NCBI RefSeq assembly: GCF_900129905.1
Contig: NZ_FQXG01000005.1
Location: forward strand, 292,182 to 356,181
From: Ferrimonas marina
Lineage (GTDB): Bacteria; Pseudomonadota; Gammaproteobacteria; Enterobacterales; Shewanellaceae
Length of the DNA stretch: 64,000 bases
Direction: 5' to 3'
The notes beneath the pieces were generated by a model. It did not search any database. It was not told the DNA's origin and was given only the letters and a program-made list of their open reading frames with translations. Position numbers and translations under genes: made by a program. Positions 19,062 through 28,752 of this stretch are shown here, in pieces. Numbering within the stretch: position 1 is the stretch's first letter; each line of letters starts with the position of its first letter.

Positions 19062-20723
<1,662 letters not shown>

Positions 20724-20740
20724 TCAGAATTGGATACAGA

Positions 20741-21031
20741 TTATTCAACGATCGCCAGGATGTCGGACTCGGACATGATCAGCACTTCTTCGCCATCGAC
20801 CTTCTCGGTCTTCACGCCGTAACCTTCGTTAAAGATCACGGTGTCGCCGATCTTCACGTCCAGCGGCTGAACGTCACCATTGTCCAGGATGCGGCCCTTA
20901 CCTACGGCCACCACCTCACCGCGAGTCGACTTCTCAGCAGCGCTGCCAGTCAAAACGATGCCGCCAGCGGACTTGGACTCAACTTCGGTGCGCTTAACGA
21001 TAACGCGATCATGCAACGGACGGATTTTCAT
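20741..21031 (-). CDS. groES: Co-chaperonin GroES
   Basis: GroES is the 10-kDa heptameric lid of the GroEL chamber. The 96-residue protein begins [14 protein letters not shown]. It has the mobile loop around [18 protein letters not shown] and the roof-loop region. It is the first gene of the groESL operon, with AGGAGAG before the ATG and a sigma-32-type promoter upstream. Confidence 0.99.
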   Translation of the reverse strand: MKIRPLHDRVIVKRTEVESKSAGGIVLTGSAAEKSTRGEVVAVGKGRILDNGDVQPLDVKIGDTVIFNEGYGVKTEKVDGEEVLIMSESDILAIVE

Positions 21032-21110
21032 CTGTAATCTCTCCTAAGAACGGTTCCGTGTTGTTCGGTACAAATACGGGTATGTCGGCTCTCGCCGCCA
21101 ACTGAATCGG

Positions 21111-21141
21111 TATATGGGGGTGGCAGCCGGGGGAAAACAAG
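21111..21141 (-). promoter_or_regulatory. Sigma-32 heat-shock promoter of groESL
   Basis: On the minus strand CTTGTTTT is followed, after about 15 nt, by a perfect CCCCATATA. This matches the sigma-32 consensus (CTTGAAA and CCCCATNT). It lies about 80 bp before the groES start. Confidence 0.8.
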
Positions 21142-21277
21142 GGGGGAGAGGAATTTTTTTTGCCGTCACACAGCCACAGATATCCTTTGCTCACCCAGTT
21201 GTGCTGTTGATACCATCCTCGCCTGAGGATTGAACGTACAATCCCAGCAGGTGTGTTGTTGGTTACGCGGGGTAGTT

Positions 21278-22651
21278 ATGGGAAAAGAGCTGGATCTGCT
21301 GAATGGCTCCATTGCCCGTACCCTGTTTCGCCTGTCCCTGCCTAACCTGTTTGCCGTCTGCTGCCTGCTGCTGTTCCAGCTGACCGACGCCTTCTTTATC
21401 TCCCGCCTCGGCACCGAGCCCCTAGCCGCCTTCGGCCTGACCCTGGCACCCACCCTGATGACCATCTCCATCGCCCTCGGACTGGGCACCGGCATGGCGG
21501 TGCAACTGGGCCGCCTGCTGGGCCAGGGCCGGCGGCGTGAAGCGGAGCAGTTCTGCAGCCATGGTCTGCTGCTGGCGCTTTTGGTGATCAGCGTGGTGGG
21601 TGCCGTCGGCTGTCTCACCATCGACCCGATGTTCCGCCTGCTCGGCGCCTCAGAATCGCTGTTGCCGATGGTGCGCGAGTACATGCTGGTGTGGTACCTG
21701 GGGGCGGCCTTTATGGTGTTACCGATTGTCGGTAACCAGGCCATTCGGGCCACCGGCAACACCCTGACCCCGGCCCTGGTTACCGGCATTGTTGCCCTGC
21801 TTAACGCCCTGCTCGATCCGCTGTTCATCTTTGGCTTCGGCCCGGTGCCGGCCTTTGGCCTGCAGGGGGCGGCCATCGCCACCGTGCTGGCATGGATGGT
21901 GGCTTTCGTCGTGGCCGGTGCCATGCTGCTGCGCCGCCACCGGCTGCTGGCCCGCCCCTGCCGTCGCCGCTTGCGCCCCCACTGGCAGGTGCAACTGCAC
22001 ATCGCCCGCCCGGCCACCCTCTCCTACCTGCTCAATCCCCTGGCCAACGCGGTGATCATCGCCCTGCTGGCGCGCATTGACACCCACGCGGTGGCGGCTT
22101 TCGGTGCCGCCAACCGGATCGAATCGCTGCTGATCATCGGCGTCACCGCGTTGTGCGGCGCGCTGGCGCCCTTTATGGCGCAAAACCTGGGGGCCGGTCA
22201 GAGTGCCCGGGCCAACCGCGCCCTGATGGGCAGCATCCACGTCATCCTGCTGCTGCAGCTGGCGGTCTACCTCGTGCTCTGGCCCAACATCGACGCCCTG
22301 GCCGGGCTGTTTGCCACCGATCCGCAAACCCACAGCTACCTGAGCCAATACCTGCTGTGGGTGCCACTGGGTTACGGTGCCCTGGCCATCGTCATCATGA
22401 TGGTGGTGGCCTACAACGCCCAGCGTCAGCCGATGCGTGCCCTGCTGCTCAGCGTCGCCCGGGTGGCGGCCCTGTTGCCACTGGCCTGGCTGGCCACCCG
22501 GCTGGGCGGTGCCCAGGGACTGTTCCTGGCCATGGCGGTGATCAACCTGGTGTTTGGTCTCTACTGCTACCGCCTGGCCCGCCAGCGCCGCCAACAGGGT
22601 CAGGGCACCGCGATGCCCGCTGGCTACCTGTCTGAGCTGCCCGGTCCCTGA
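21278..22651 (+). CDS. MATE family multidrug/cation antiporter
   Basis: This is an inner-membrane exporter of the MATE family, driven by Na+ or H+. It has about 457 residues and twelve transmembrane helices in two halves. The first half opens IARTLFRLSLPNLFAV. The second shows the parallel LHIARPATLSYLLNPLANAVI. The ATG at 21278 is chosen over the upstream TTG 21230, which adds an odd Cys-rich stretch. The substrate cannot be told. It is divergent from groES. Confidence 0.9.
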   Translation: MGKELDLLNGSIARTLFRLSLPNLFAVCCLLLFQLTDAFFISRLGTEPLAAFGLTLAPTLMTISIALGLGTGMAVQLGRLLGQGRRREAEQFCSHGLLLALLVISVVGAVGCLTIDPMFRLLGASESLLPMVREYMLVWYLGAAFMVLPIVGNQAIRATGNTLTPALVTGIVALLNALLDPLFIFGFGPVPAFGLQGAAIATVLAWMVAFVVAGAMLLRRHRLLARPCRRRLRPHWQVQLHIARPATLSYLLNPLANAVIIALLARIDTHAVAAFGAANRIESLLIIGVTALCGALAPFMAQNLGAGQSARANRALMGSIHVILLLQLAVYLVLWPNIDALAGLFATDPQTHSYLSQYLLWVPLGYGALAIVIMMVVAYNAQRQPMRALLLSVARVAALLPLAWLATRLGGAQGLFLAMAVINLVFGLYCYRLARQRRQQGQGTAMPAGYLSELPGP

Positions 22652-22804
22652 AACCTTTTTCTGCGCTAAGGCTTTTTTTTTACACGGGATCCCAACTTGG
22701 GCCGTCGCTTTGGCGGAGACCGGCAAACATGACCCAGCCGAGGTTTTTCCCCCGCCAGCGACGCTAATTTGAGCAGCAGGAAGCGTCACAAAAGGATGGG
22801 AAAC

Positions 22805-24214
22805 ATGTTCTGGATCCACTTCGCTCTACTGCTTGGCATCATCTTTATCGGTATTCGCTACGGCGGCATGGCCCTGGGCCTGCTCGGTGGCCTCGGGGTC
22901 TCGATCCTGGCCTTCGTGTTTGGCGTGGTGCCCGGCTCGCCGCCGGTCAGCGTGATGCTGATCATCCTGGCAGTGGTGGCCGCCTCGGCCGCGCTGGAGG
23001 TCACTGGTGGCCTGACCCTGCTGGTACAGGTTGCCGAACGGCTATTGCGTCGCCGGCCTGAAAAGGTGGCCTACCTGGCCCCGGTGTGCACCTGGAGCCT
23101 AACCACCCTGGTGGGGACTGGCCACTCGGTGTATCCGCTGCTGCCGGTGATCTACGACGTGGCCTACAGCAAGGGGATCCGTCCGGAGCGGCCGATGGCC
23201 ATCGCCACCGTTGCCTCGCAGATGGGGATCACCGCCAGCCCCATCGCCGCGGCTGCCGCCGTGGTGCTGGCCACCACCGCCACCAACAACGTCTCAGTCA
23301 GCCTGCTGGATATTCTTTCGGTCACCATCCCCGCCACCCTGATGGGGGTATTGATTGCCGCCACCTGGAGCGTCAAGCGTGGGTTGGAGCTGGCCGACGA
23401 CCCCGAGTTCCAGGCACGCCTGGCGGATCCTGACCAGCGCGCCTACATCGAAGGCGGTCAGGCCACCACCCTGGACAAGGCCGTGACCCGGGAAGCCAAG
23501 ATCGGCCTGGGCGTATTCCTCGCTGGCATCGCCGCCATCGTGGTGGTGGCGCTGTTCCCGGCGCTGCTGCCGGTGACCGAATCCGGCAAGCCGTTGTCCC
23601 TGTCGGTGGCGCTGCAGTTCATGATGCTGACGGTGGGGGGCCTGATCCTGCTCAGCACCCGCATCAAGACCGCCGACATCCCCAACTCCAGCGTGTTCAA
23701 GGCCGGCATGACCGCGGTGATCACCGTGTTCGGTATCGCCTGGTTCAGCGACACCATCGTGGCTGCCCACAAGCCTTACATCATCGAGCAGATCAGTGAC
23801 ATGGTGGCGGCGGCCCCCTGGACCTTCGCCATCGCCATGTTCGCGGTGTCGATGTTCCTCAAGAGTCAGGCCGCTACCCTGACGGTGATGCTGCCGATGG
23901 GCTTTGTGCTGGGGGTGGATCCCAAGGTGATGATCGGCGTCCTGCCGGCCTGCTACGCCTACTTCGTGTTCTGCTTCTACCCCAGCGATCTGGCGGCCAT
24001 CAACTTTGACCGCTCCGGTACCACCCGCATCGGCCGCTTTATCTTCAACCACAGCTTTATGCTGCCGGGGCTGATTGGCGTGGGCAGCGCCACGGTGATC
24101 GGTTATCTGCTGGCCACCACCCCCATCGGCTGGTTCGTGGTGGTGGGGATCTGGGCCCTGCTCACCTACGTCGGTCAGTTCTCCCGCTACGGCCAGGTGA
24201 AGGCCACCGCCTAA
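22805..24214 (+). CDS. dcuB: Anaerobic C4-dicarboxylate transporter, DcuB-like
   Basis: This carrier exchanges external fumarate or malate for internal succinate during fumarate respiration. The 469-residue protein has about twelve hydrophobic helices. Dcu-family segments include RYGGMALGLLGGLGVS, LVGTGHSVYPLLPVIYDV and ASQMGITASPIAAA. The ATG at 22805 follows a GGATGGG purine stretch. It fits with the frd operon at 44-47 kb. The last 38 coding bases and the terminator are duplicated exactly at 25953-26033. Confidence 0.9.
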   Translation: MFWIHFALLLGIIFIGIRYGGMALGLLGGLGVSILAFVFGVVPGSPPVSVMLIILAVVAASAALEVTGGLTLLVQVAERLLRRRPEKVAYLAPVCTWSLTTLVGTGHSVYPLLPVIYDVAYSKGIRPERPMAIATVASQMGITASPIAAAAAVVLATTATNNVSVSLLDILSVTIPATLMGVLIAATWSVKRGLELADDPEFQARLADPDQRAYIEGGQATTLDKAVTREAKIGLGVFLAGIAAIVVVALFPALLPVTESGKPLSLSVALQFMMLTVGGLILLSTRIKTADIPNSSVFKAGMTAVITVFGIAWFSDTIVAAHKPYIIEQISDMVAAAPWTFAIAMFAVSMFLKSQAATLTVMLPMGFVLGVDPKVMIGVLPACYAYFVFCFYPSDLAAINFDRSGTTRIGRFIFNHSFMLPGLIGVGSATVIGYLLATTPIGWFVVVGIWALLTYVGQFSRYGQVKATA

Positions 24215-24257
24215 GCCATCTGCCCAACAAAAAAGGGACGCCTCGGCGTCCCTTTTT
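24177..24257. repeat. 81-bp direct repeat, left copy (dcuB 3' end plus terminator)
   Basis: The block is identical base for base to 25953-26033. It covers the last 38 bases of dcuB, its stop, and the terminator hairpin GGGACGCCTCGGCGTCCC with five T. The flanking bases differ at once on both sides (C against T on the left; TT against GC on the right). Confidence 0.95.
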
Positions 24258-24260
24258 TTG
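24230..24260 (+). terminator. dcuB terminator
   Basis: The hairpin GGGACGCC-TC-GGCGTCCC carries A-rich 5' and seven-T 3' flanks, and lies inside the direct repeat. Confidence 0.9.
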
Positions 24261-24303
24261 TGTTCAGAATAACCCGATTTATTGGTCTTGTTCTCTGATT
24301 TAA

Positions 24304-24414
24304 TTAGAGAAATATTCCAGTTAAAAAGAAAGCAGCGACGAACACCAAAACCCCAACGATCATTACGGGATCTTCTTTTCGCACAATTCGGTAAAACTTC
24401 TTAATCAAACTCAT
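24304..24414 (-). CDS. 36-residue single-span membrane peptide
   Basis: This short frame starts at ATG 24414, behind AAGGA, and ends TAA at 24304. The start is basic (MSLIKKFYRIVRKEDP) and is followed by one strongly hydrophobic span (VMIVGVLVFVAAFFLTGIFL). It is the last frame of the minus-strand set inside the element. The charge pattern predicts an N-in membrane peptide. It could be a type I-like toxin, a small regulator or chance; no family is recognised. Confidence 0.45.
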   Translation of the reverse strand: MSLIKKFYRIVRKEDPVMIVGVLVFVAAFFLTGIFL

Positions 24415-24440
24415 AGTCAGCATCCTTCAGAGCTATATGT

Positions 24441-24941
24441 TTAATTTAGCAAGGCACAATGGCGAAGCTGCTTAGCCAACTCCTTGCCGGCCCGGTGTTC
24501 AGAGAACGCCACCAGCCAGCCGGCCAGCGTATCCTTTGGCAGATGATCAGGAGCCTGAGCCAGCCACTGCACAAAGCCAGCATTATCGCCGGCCAGTTGA
24601 ACCAAGTGCTTAGCCATCACAGCCCACTCCTGGGGAGAGCGCGGCAACCAGGTAGCGTCCAATAACAGATCCAGCGCACCACGCACCGCCCACCAAGGGC
24701 AATCACCGCCTTTCTTCAACCTGGCACCCTGGCCCGTGGTCATGGCGTGCTGCCCAGCCCAGCCGGCCAGGTTATTGCCATTGAGCGAAGTCCGTTGGGT
24801 GTAGTCCTGAGATTGACACCGTGCTAACAGCGCCTCGGCACACTCGGCCTGGGTCATGGATTGCTGCCGTGCTTGGAACAACAGCGAATCGATCACTAGG
24901 GGACGGCCCCCCAGCTCCAGACGATAAAAGAGATCAGCCAT
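24441..24941 (-). CDS. Unknown element protein, paralogue of the 25334-25783 product
   Basis: This is a 166-residue cytoplasmic protein of unknown function. Its C-terminal half (CPWWAVRGALDLLLDATWLP, then QEWAVMAKHLVQ and a final WLVAF) lines up with the first gene's APMWARRAALELLIAHGWTP, KEWARFAKLWVQ and WLLAA. The two are therefore homologous. Tryptophans and the WAxR-AL-LL core are the shared features. The ATG overlaps the stop of the middle gene by 8 bases (ATGGCTGA). No signal peptide or membrane span is seen. Confidence 0.75.
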   Translation of the reverse strand: MADLFYRLELGGRPLVIDSLLFQARQQSMTQAECAEALLARCQSQDYTQRTSLNGNNLAGWAGQHAMTTGQGARLKKGGDCPWWAVRGALDLLLDATWLPRSPQEWAVMAKHLVQLAGDNAGFVQWLAQAPDHLPKDTLAGWLVAFSEHRAGKELAKQLRHCALLN

Positions 24942-25341
24942 CAATGGCTTCCTCTATCCCGTTCGCCGCCAGAATCTCATCAATGTTGAATTCTTTCTGG
25001 AGGGCATGAGAAGGCCAAAGCTGGTCAACCGCTTTGCGAGTGACGTAGTAGTTGGCTTTCACGCCAGCGCTAGGGTTGGGGGCGAAGCTGCCATCCGGTC
25101 GGACAAAGCGAACTTTCACCAGCCCTTCCCGTTCCAGTTCCTTCGCCGTGCGGCCCACGTTGGTAGCGTGATGATTCACTGAATTAAACATACCTGCCGT
25201 GGCCTCGGCCAGTTCGTCGCGGGTCAGCTTGAGTTCTGGGCTGTCCACCAGGCGGGCCATCATTGCCATCGCAAGCTGGGGCCTGGTGGTTCGGAACGCT
25301 TCTTTGACCAGGTAATAAAGGTGAGTTCTTGTTTCAGCCAC
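24934..25341 (-). CDS. Probable winged-helix DNA-binding protein of the element
   Basis: This 135-residue protein is the middle gene of three. The segment LKLTRDELAEATAGMFNSVNHHATNVGRT... reads as a helix-turn-helix. It is followed by a wing (GLVKVRFVRPDGSF, YYVTRKAVDQLW). This is a typical layout for a MarR- or replication-type winged helix, but no family is recognised. It starts at GTG 25341 inside the previous gene's stop (GTGGCTGA). It could regulate the operon through the palindrome at 25841 (inference). Confidence 0.7.
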   Translation of the reverse strand: MAETRTHLYYLVKEAFRTTRPQLAMAMMARLVDSPELKLTRDELAEATAGMFNSVNHHATNVGRTAKELEREGLVKVRFVRPDGSFAPNPSAGVKANYYVTRKAVDQLWPSHALQKEFNIDEILAANGIEEAIDG

Positions 25342-25783
25342 GGGCTTTCCCTTCTTTTATTTGCTTGTTCGCCCTGAACAGGCGGTCGGACTCCAGCGCG
25401 GCAAGCAGCCAGGCCTGGGCCATCACGGGATCAAAGCCACTGGGCAATTCTTCCAGCAATCGTTCCAGATTGGCCCGGCGCTGACGCTGGACCCACAACT
25501 TAGCAAATCGCGCCCACTCTTTGGCGGTGGTGGGGGTCCAACCGTGGGCGATCAGCAACTCTAGCGCCGCTCGGCGGGCCCACATGGGGGCTTTCTTTTC
25601 CTTGTTCCACTCCACCAGCGCTAAACCTGGTACGGGCTCACGGGGGCCCACAAAGCCATTTTCAATGGCGGTGTTGGTCAGCAGTTCGGTCAGCTCGGCC
25701 CTTGAGCGGGAATCGCGTTTCATCAGATCAACAAACACATCGGTCGGGCGATCATCGAAGCTTTCAAATACAGACGGGATCAT
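25334..25783 (-). CDS. Unknown element protein, first gene of the operon
   Basis: The start ATG 25783 has AGGA at 8 bases; the ATG at 25792 lacks a site. The 149-residue protein has an acidic N-terminus (ESFDDRPTDVFVDLMKRD). Its core is APMWARRAALELL and KEWARFAKLWVQ, shared with the third gene. The end is basic (NKQIKEGKARG). No known family is recognised. It is the promoter-proximal gene, with an AT-rich leader and the 14-bp palindrome upstream. Confidence 0.75.
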   Translation of the reverse strand: MIPSVFESFDDRPTDVFVDLMKRDSRSRAELTELLTNTAIENGFVGPREPVPGLALVEWNKEKKAPMWARRAALELLIAHGWTPTTAKEWARFAKLWVQRQRRANLERLLEELPSGFDPVMAQAWLLAALESDRLFRANKQIKEGKARG

Positions 25784-25840
25784 GGGGTGCATCCTGCAAA
25801 TTGCATCATGAAAAAATCAAACAAAGTGATTAAAATTCAA

Positions 25841-25854
25841 ATGTTTGCAAACAT
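25841..25854. promoter_or_regulatory. Perfect 14-bp palindrome, candidate operator
   Basis: ATGTTTGCAAACAT is fully self-complementary and sits in AT-rich DNA 58 bp upstream of the first element gene. It is the right place and shape for a dimeric repressor site. Confidence 0.5.
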
Positions 25855-25952
25855 AAATCGAGGGCTTGATTATTTCTCCCGATGTCGAAAGTGTCAAAGC
25901 AAACAGACCAATGGCTCCCACTAACTATGCAGTCGGCTGAATGGGCTTTATT

Positions 25953-26033
25953 AGTTCTCCCGCTACGGCCAGGTGAAGGCCACCGCCTAAGCCATCTGCC
26001 CAACAAAAAAGGGACGCCTCGGCGTCCCTTTTT
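25953..26033. repeat. 81-bp direct repeat, right copy
   Basis: This is an exact duplicate of 24177-24257, including the dcuB stop and terminator. Here it follows no dcuB gene. It abuts fxsA and can still serve as its convergent terminator. Confidence 0.95.
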
Positions 26034-26046
26034 GCTACCGCAAGGC

Positions 26047-26574
26047 TTACTCCTTGCGCTCGTAGTCCCCATCGATGGTCTGGCCGTTTTGGCTGCCGCC
26101 ACCGCGGTGGGGATCATCGCCAAACGGCGACTGGCGGTCATCACCGAAAGGCGGTTGCTGCGGACCGGCCCCGAAGCCACCGCCAAAGCCGGCGCCCATG
26201 CCGCCGCCGTGCACCACCCGCAGCTGCATCCGCGCCATCAGGTAGCGGGCAATTGGCGCACGGGTGGCCGGAGTGAGGATCAGCAGGCCAAACAGGTCGG
26301 TGACAAAGCCCGGGGTCACCAGCAGTACCCCGGCCACCGCCAACAGCATCGCTTCGACGATCTGCTGACCGGGCAGTTCGCCCTGGTTGAGGCGCTGCTG
26401 CACGTTCATCATGGTGCTCAGCCCCTGGCTGCGTACTAGTGACGCCCCCACGGCGGCGGTCAGCAGCACCAGGGCAATGGTGGTCATGGCGCCGAACGCA
26501 TTACCCACCTGGATCAGCACGTAGATCTCCACAATGGGCATCACCGCAAACAGCAAAAACAGATAAAAGACCAC
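26047..26574 (-). CDS. fxsA: FxsA family membrane protein
   Basis: FxsA is a cytoplasmic-membrane protein. In E. coli, overproduction suppresses F exclusion of phage T7. The 175-residue protein has the family core: LFLLFAVMPIVEIYVLIQVG, GASLVRSQGL, and GVLLVTPGFVTDLFGLLIL. A Gly/Pro/Asp-rich tail follows, with the repeat PPFGDDRQSPFGDDPH. The start is GTG 26574. The fxsA/groESL neighbourhood is conserved, but here dcuB, a MATE gene and the element intervene. Confidence 0.93.
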   Translation of the reverse strand: MVFYLFLLFAVMPIVEIYVLIQVGNAFGAMTTIALVLLTAAVGASLVRSQGLSTMMNVQQRLNQGELPGQQIVEAMLLAVAGVLLVTPGFVTDLFGLLILTPATRAPIARYLMARMQLRVVHGGGMGAGFGGGFGAGPQQPPFGDDRQSPFGDDPHRGGGSQNGQTIDGDYERKE

Positions 26575-26847
26575 CGGTACCTCGAGAAATTATTGGGTGT
26601 GATGAAACTCAGATGGGGGTTGTCGGGTCTGATTTCAAGCCGAAGCGGTCGTCGCCGTCGCCTGAGCCTCGCTCGGGGAGGGGTGCGGGACTGTGACATT
26701 CGGTGGGGATTATTTTTCAGGCTTGGGGTACTCTGCCTGTTCGCCATTGAGCGAGCCGGTCGTCGGGGCCGTATCGACCCTCAATAGAGAGGCGATGCCC
26801 GGCCGCTGAGCCTTGCCGTATCATGGAATTTCGCAAACGCTGTGACT

Positions 26848-28590
26848 ATGAAAAGAATACTGACCATACTCCTGCTCACGCTGACCAGCCTTCAGGCCAG
26901 CGCCAGCTTCTCCTTCCTCAAGCAGGAGCCGCAGGTCCTTCCGGTTGACCAGGCCTACACCTTTGATTTTGCCCAGCAGGACAATCAGCTGCAGCTGAGC
27001 TGGAAGATGGCGGGCAAGGATTACTACCTCTACCAAGAGAAGTTTGAGCTGGCCATCGACGGCGAAGCGGTGGTGGGCGAGATCCGCTACCCGCAGCCAG
27101 AGAACCATTTCGACGATTGGTTCGGCGACCAGCCGGTCTACTTCGACCAGGTCACCCTGACAGTGCCGATCCTCGAATCCAGCAAGGACGCCACCATCAC
27201 CGTGACCTACCAGGGCTGCCTGGACGGGATCCTCTGTTACCCGCCGACCCGCGAGACCATCTACCTCAGTGAGGTGGCGGCCAACGACGGCGTGCTGCCG
27301 GATGCCCCGGCGCAAACCGGCCCGCAAACCCAGCAGGACGGCCTGGCCAGCATGCTGGCGTCCGACTCCCTGGTGCTGCCGCTGCTGACCCTGTTTGGCC
27401 TCGGTATCCTGCTGGCGTTCACCCCCTGTGTGTTCCCCATGTACCCGATCCTGACCTCCATCATCGGCGGCCAGGGCAACAAGCTGTCCACCGGCAAGGC
27501 CTTCGCCCTGTCGATGACCTACGTCCAGGGCATGGCGCTGACTTACACCCTGCTGGGTCTGGTGGTGGCTTCCGCCGGGATGAAGTACCAGGCGGCGCTG
27601 CAAAGCCCGGCGGTACTGATCGGTCTGGCGGTGCTGTTCGTGGTGCTGTCGCTGTCGATGTTCGGGGTCTACAACCTGCAGTTGCCCAGCAGCCTGCAGA
27701 ACCGCCTCAACAACGCCCAGAACCAACAGAAGGGCGGCTCCTTCGTTGGCGTGTTCGTGATGGGCCTGATCTCCGGCCTGGTGGCCTCCCCCTGCACCAC
27801 TGCCCCGCTCACCGGCGTGCTGCTGTACGTGGCACAAAGCGGTGACCTGGTACTGGGTGGTGCGGCACTGTACGCCCTCTCCATGGGCATGGGCCTGCCG
27901 CTGCTGCTGCTGGGCACCTCCGGTGGCAAGCTGCTGCCCCGTGCCGGCGCCTGGATGGAAACCATCAAGCACGTGTTCGGCTTCCTGATGATCGCCGTGG
28001 CACTGATGATGCTGGACCGCCTCTACGCCGGCCTGGTGCTCGACCTGCTGTGGGCCCTGTGGGGCATCACCCTGGCTGGCTACCTGCTGCTGGCCAACAA
28101 GCGCACCCAGTTCAACTGGCTCAAGGTCAGCCGCACCGTGGTGCTGGGTCTGGCCCTGCTGGGCTCGGTCTCCTATGGCATGCAGGCGGTGATGAACCGC
28201 GATGCGGTCAACCCGGCCCACGATTTGGCCTTTGTCCACATCAAGACCCTGGCGGATCTGGAGCGCGAGGTGGCCAAGGCCAACGCCGAAGGCAAGGCAG
28301 TGATGCTGGATCTATACGCCGACTGGTGTGTGGCCTGTAAGGAGTTCGAGCACAAGACCTTCCCGCAGCCCAATGTGCGTGAACGCACCGACACCATGGT
28401 GATGTTGCAGGCGGACGTGACCCGCAATGACGCCGAGGATATCGAGCTGCTGGAGGCGTTCGACGTGCTTGGCCTGCCCACCCTGCTGTTCTTCTCCGCC
28501 GACGGTGAAGAGCTGAGCCAGCTGCGCGTCACCGGCTTTATGGCGGCCCAGCCGTTTGCCAACCACCTGGACCAGGTGCTCAAGCTGTAA
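26848..28590 (+). CDS. dsbD: Thiol:disulfide interchange protein DsbD
   Basis: DsbD carries electrons from cytoplasmic thioredoxin to the periplasm for DsbC, DsbG and cytochrome c maturation. The 580-residue protein has a signal peptide and an N-terminal alpha domain with the Cys pair in GCLDGILCYP. An eight-span core follows with the two catalytic cysteines in FTPCVFPMYP and ASPCTTAPLTG. The C-terminal thioredoxin domain has ADWCVACK. It starts at ATG 26848. A terminator follows. Confidence 0.96.
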   Translation: MKRILTILLLTLTSLQASASFSFLKQEPQVLPVDQAYTFDFAQQDNQLQLSWKMAGKDYYLYQEKFELAIDGEAVVGEIRYPQPENHFDDWFGDQPVYFDQVTLTVPILESSKDATITVTYQGCLDGILCYPPTRETIYLSEVAANDGVLPDAPAQTGPQTQQDGLASMLASDSLVLPLLTLFGLGILLAFTPCVFPMYPILTSIIGGQGNKLSTGKAFALSMTYVQGMALTYTLLGLVVASAGMKYQAALQSPAVLIGLAVLFVVLSLSMFGVYNLQLPSSLQNRLNNAQNQQKGGSFVGVFVMGLISGLVASPCTTAPLTGVLLYVAQSGDLVLGGAALYALSMGMGLPLLLLGTSGGKLLPRAGAWMETIKHVFGFLMIAVALMMLDRLYAGLVLDLLWALWGITLAGYLLLANKRTQFNWLKVSRTVVLGLALLGSVSYGMQAVMNRDAVNPAHDLAFVHIKTLADLEREVAKANAEGKAVMLDLYADWCVACKEFEHKTFPQPNVRERTDTMVMLQADVTRNDAEDIELLEAFDVLGLPTLLFFSADGEELSQLRVTGFMAAQPFANHLDQVLKL

Positions 28591-28604
28591 CGCAGCAAAG
28601 CATG

Positions 28605-28636
28605 AAAAAAGCGGGGCTTCGGCCCCGCTTTTTTTG
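28605..28636 (+). terminator. Terminator after dsbD
   Basis: The hairpin GCGGGGC-TTCG-GCCCCGC is followed by seven T, 20 bp past the dsbD stop. Confidence 0.92.
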
Positions 28637-28752
28637 TCCCCGATTGCGGCCAAATTTCGCAAAATGTAACCAGTGGTAAGAGTGTGCATAATCGACGGCT
28701 TTTGGCCGGGGAAAGCGCTAGCATGGGGCCACATTTTCCCATGGGAGTCGCT

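Larger units (their letters stand above)
24258..25952. mobile_element. Putative integrated element between 81-bp repeats at dcuB
   Basis: About 1.7 kb separates the two 81-bp copies. The right copy is followed directly by the fxsA end, so the ancestral order was dcuB-terminator-fxsA. The insert is visibly more AT-rich at both margins. It carries four minus-strand frames and no integrase, transposase or replication gene that I can recognise. The 3'-end-plus-duplication layout is what site-specific integration gives. Campbell-type insertion of a circle by homology would look the same. A weak inverted motif lies near the two ends (ATTGGTCTTGTT at 24281; its counterpart at 25901-25912). Confidence 0.65.

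Noticed and set aside
22652-22804. FNR or CRP site before dcuB
   Set aside because: Expected for an anaerobic carrier, but no acceptable TTGAT-N4-ATCAA or TGTGA-N6-TCACA was found by eye.
21719-22819. 366-residue minus frame opposite the MATE gene
   Set aside because: Gln/His/Gly-rich shadow, no ribosome site.
26821-28239. 472-residue minus frame opposite dsbD
   Set aside because: Gln/His/Gly-rich shadow without ribosome site or family features; dsbD on the other strand is certain.
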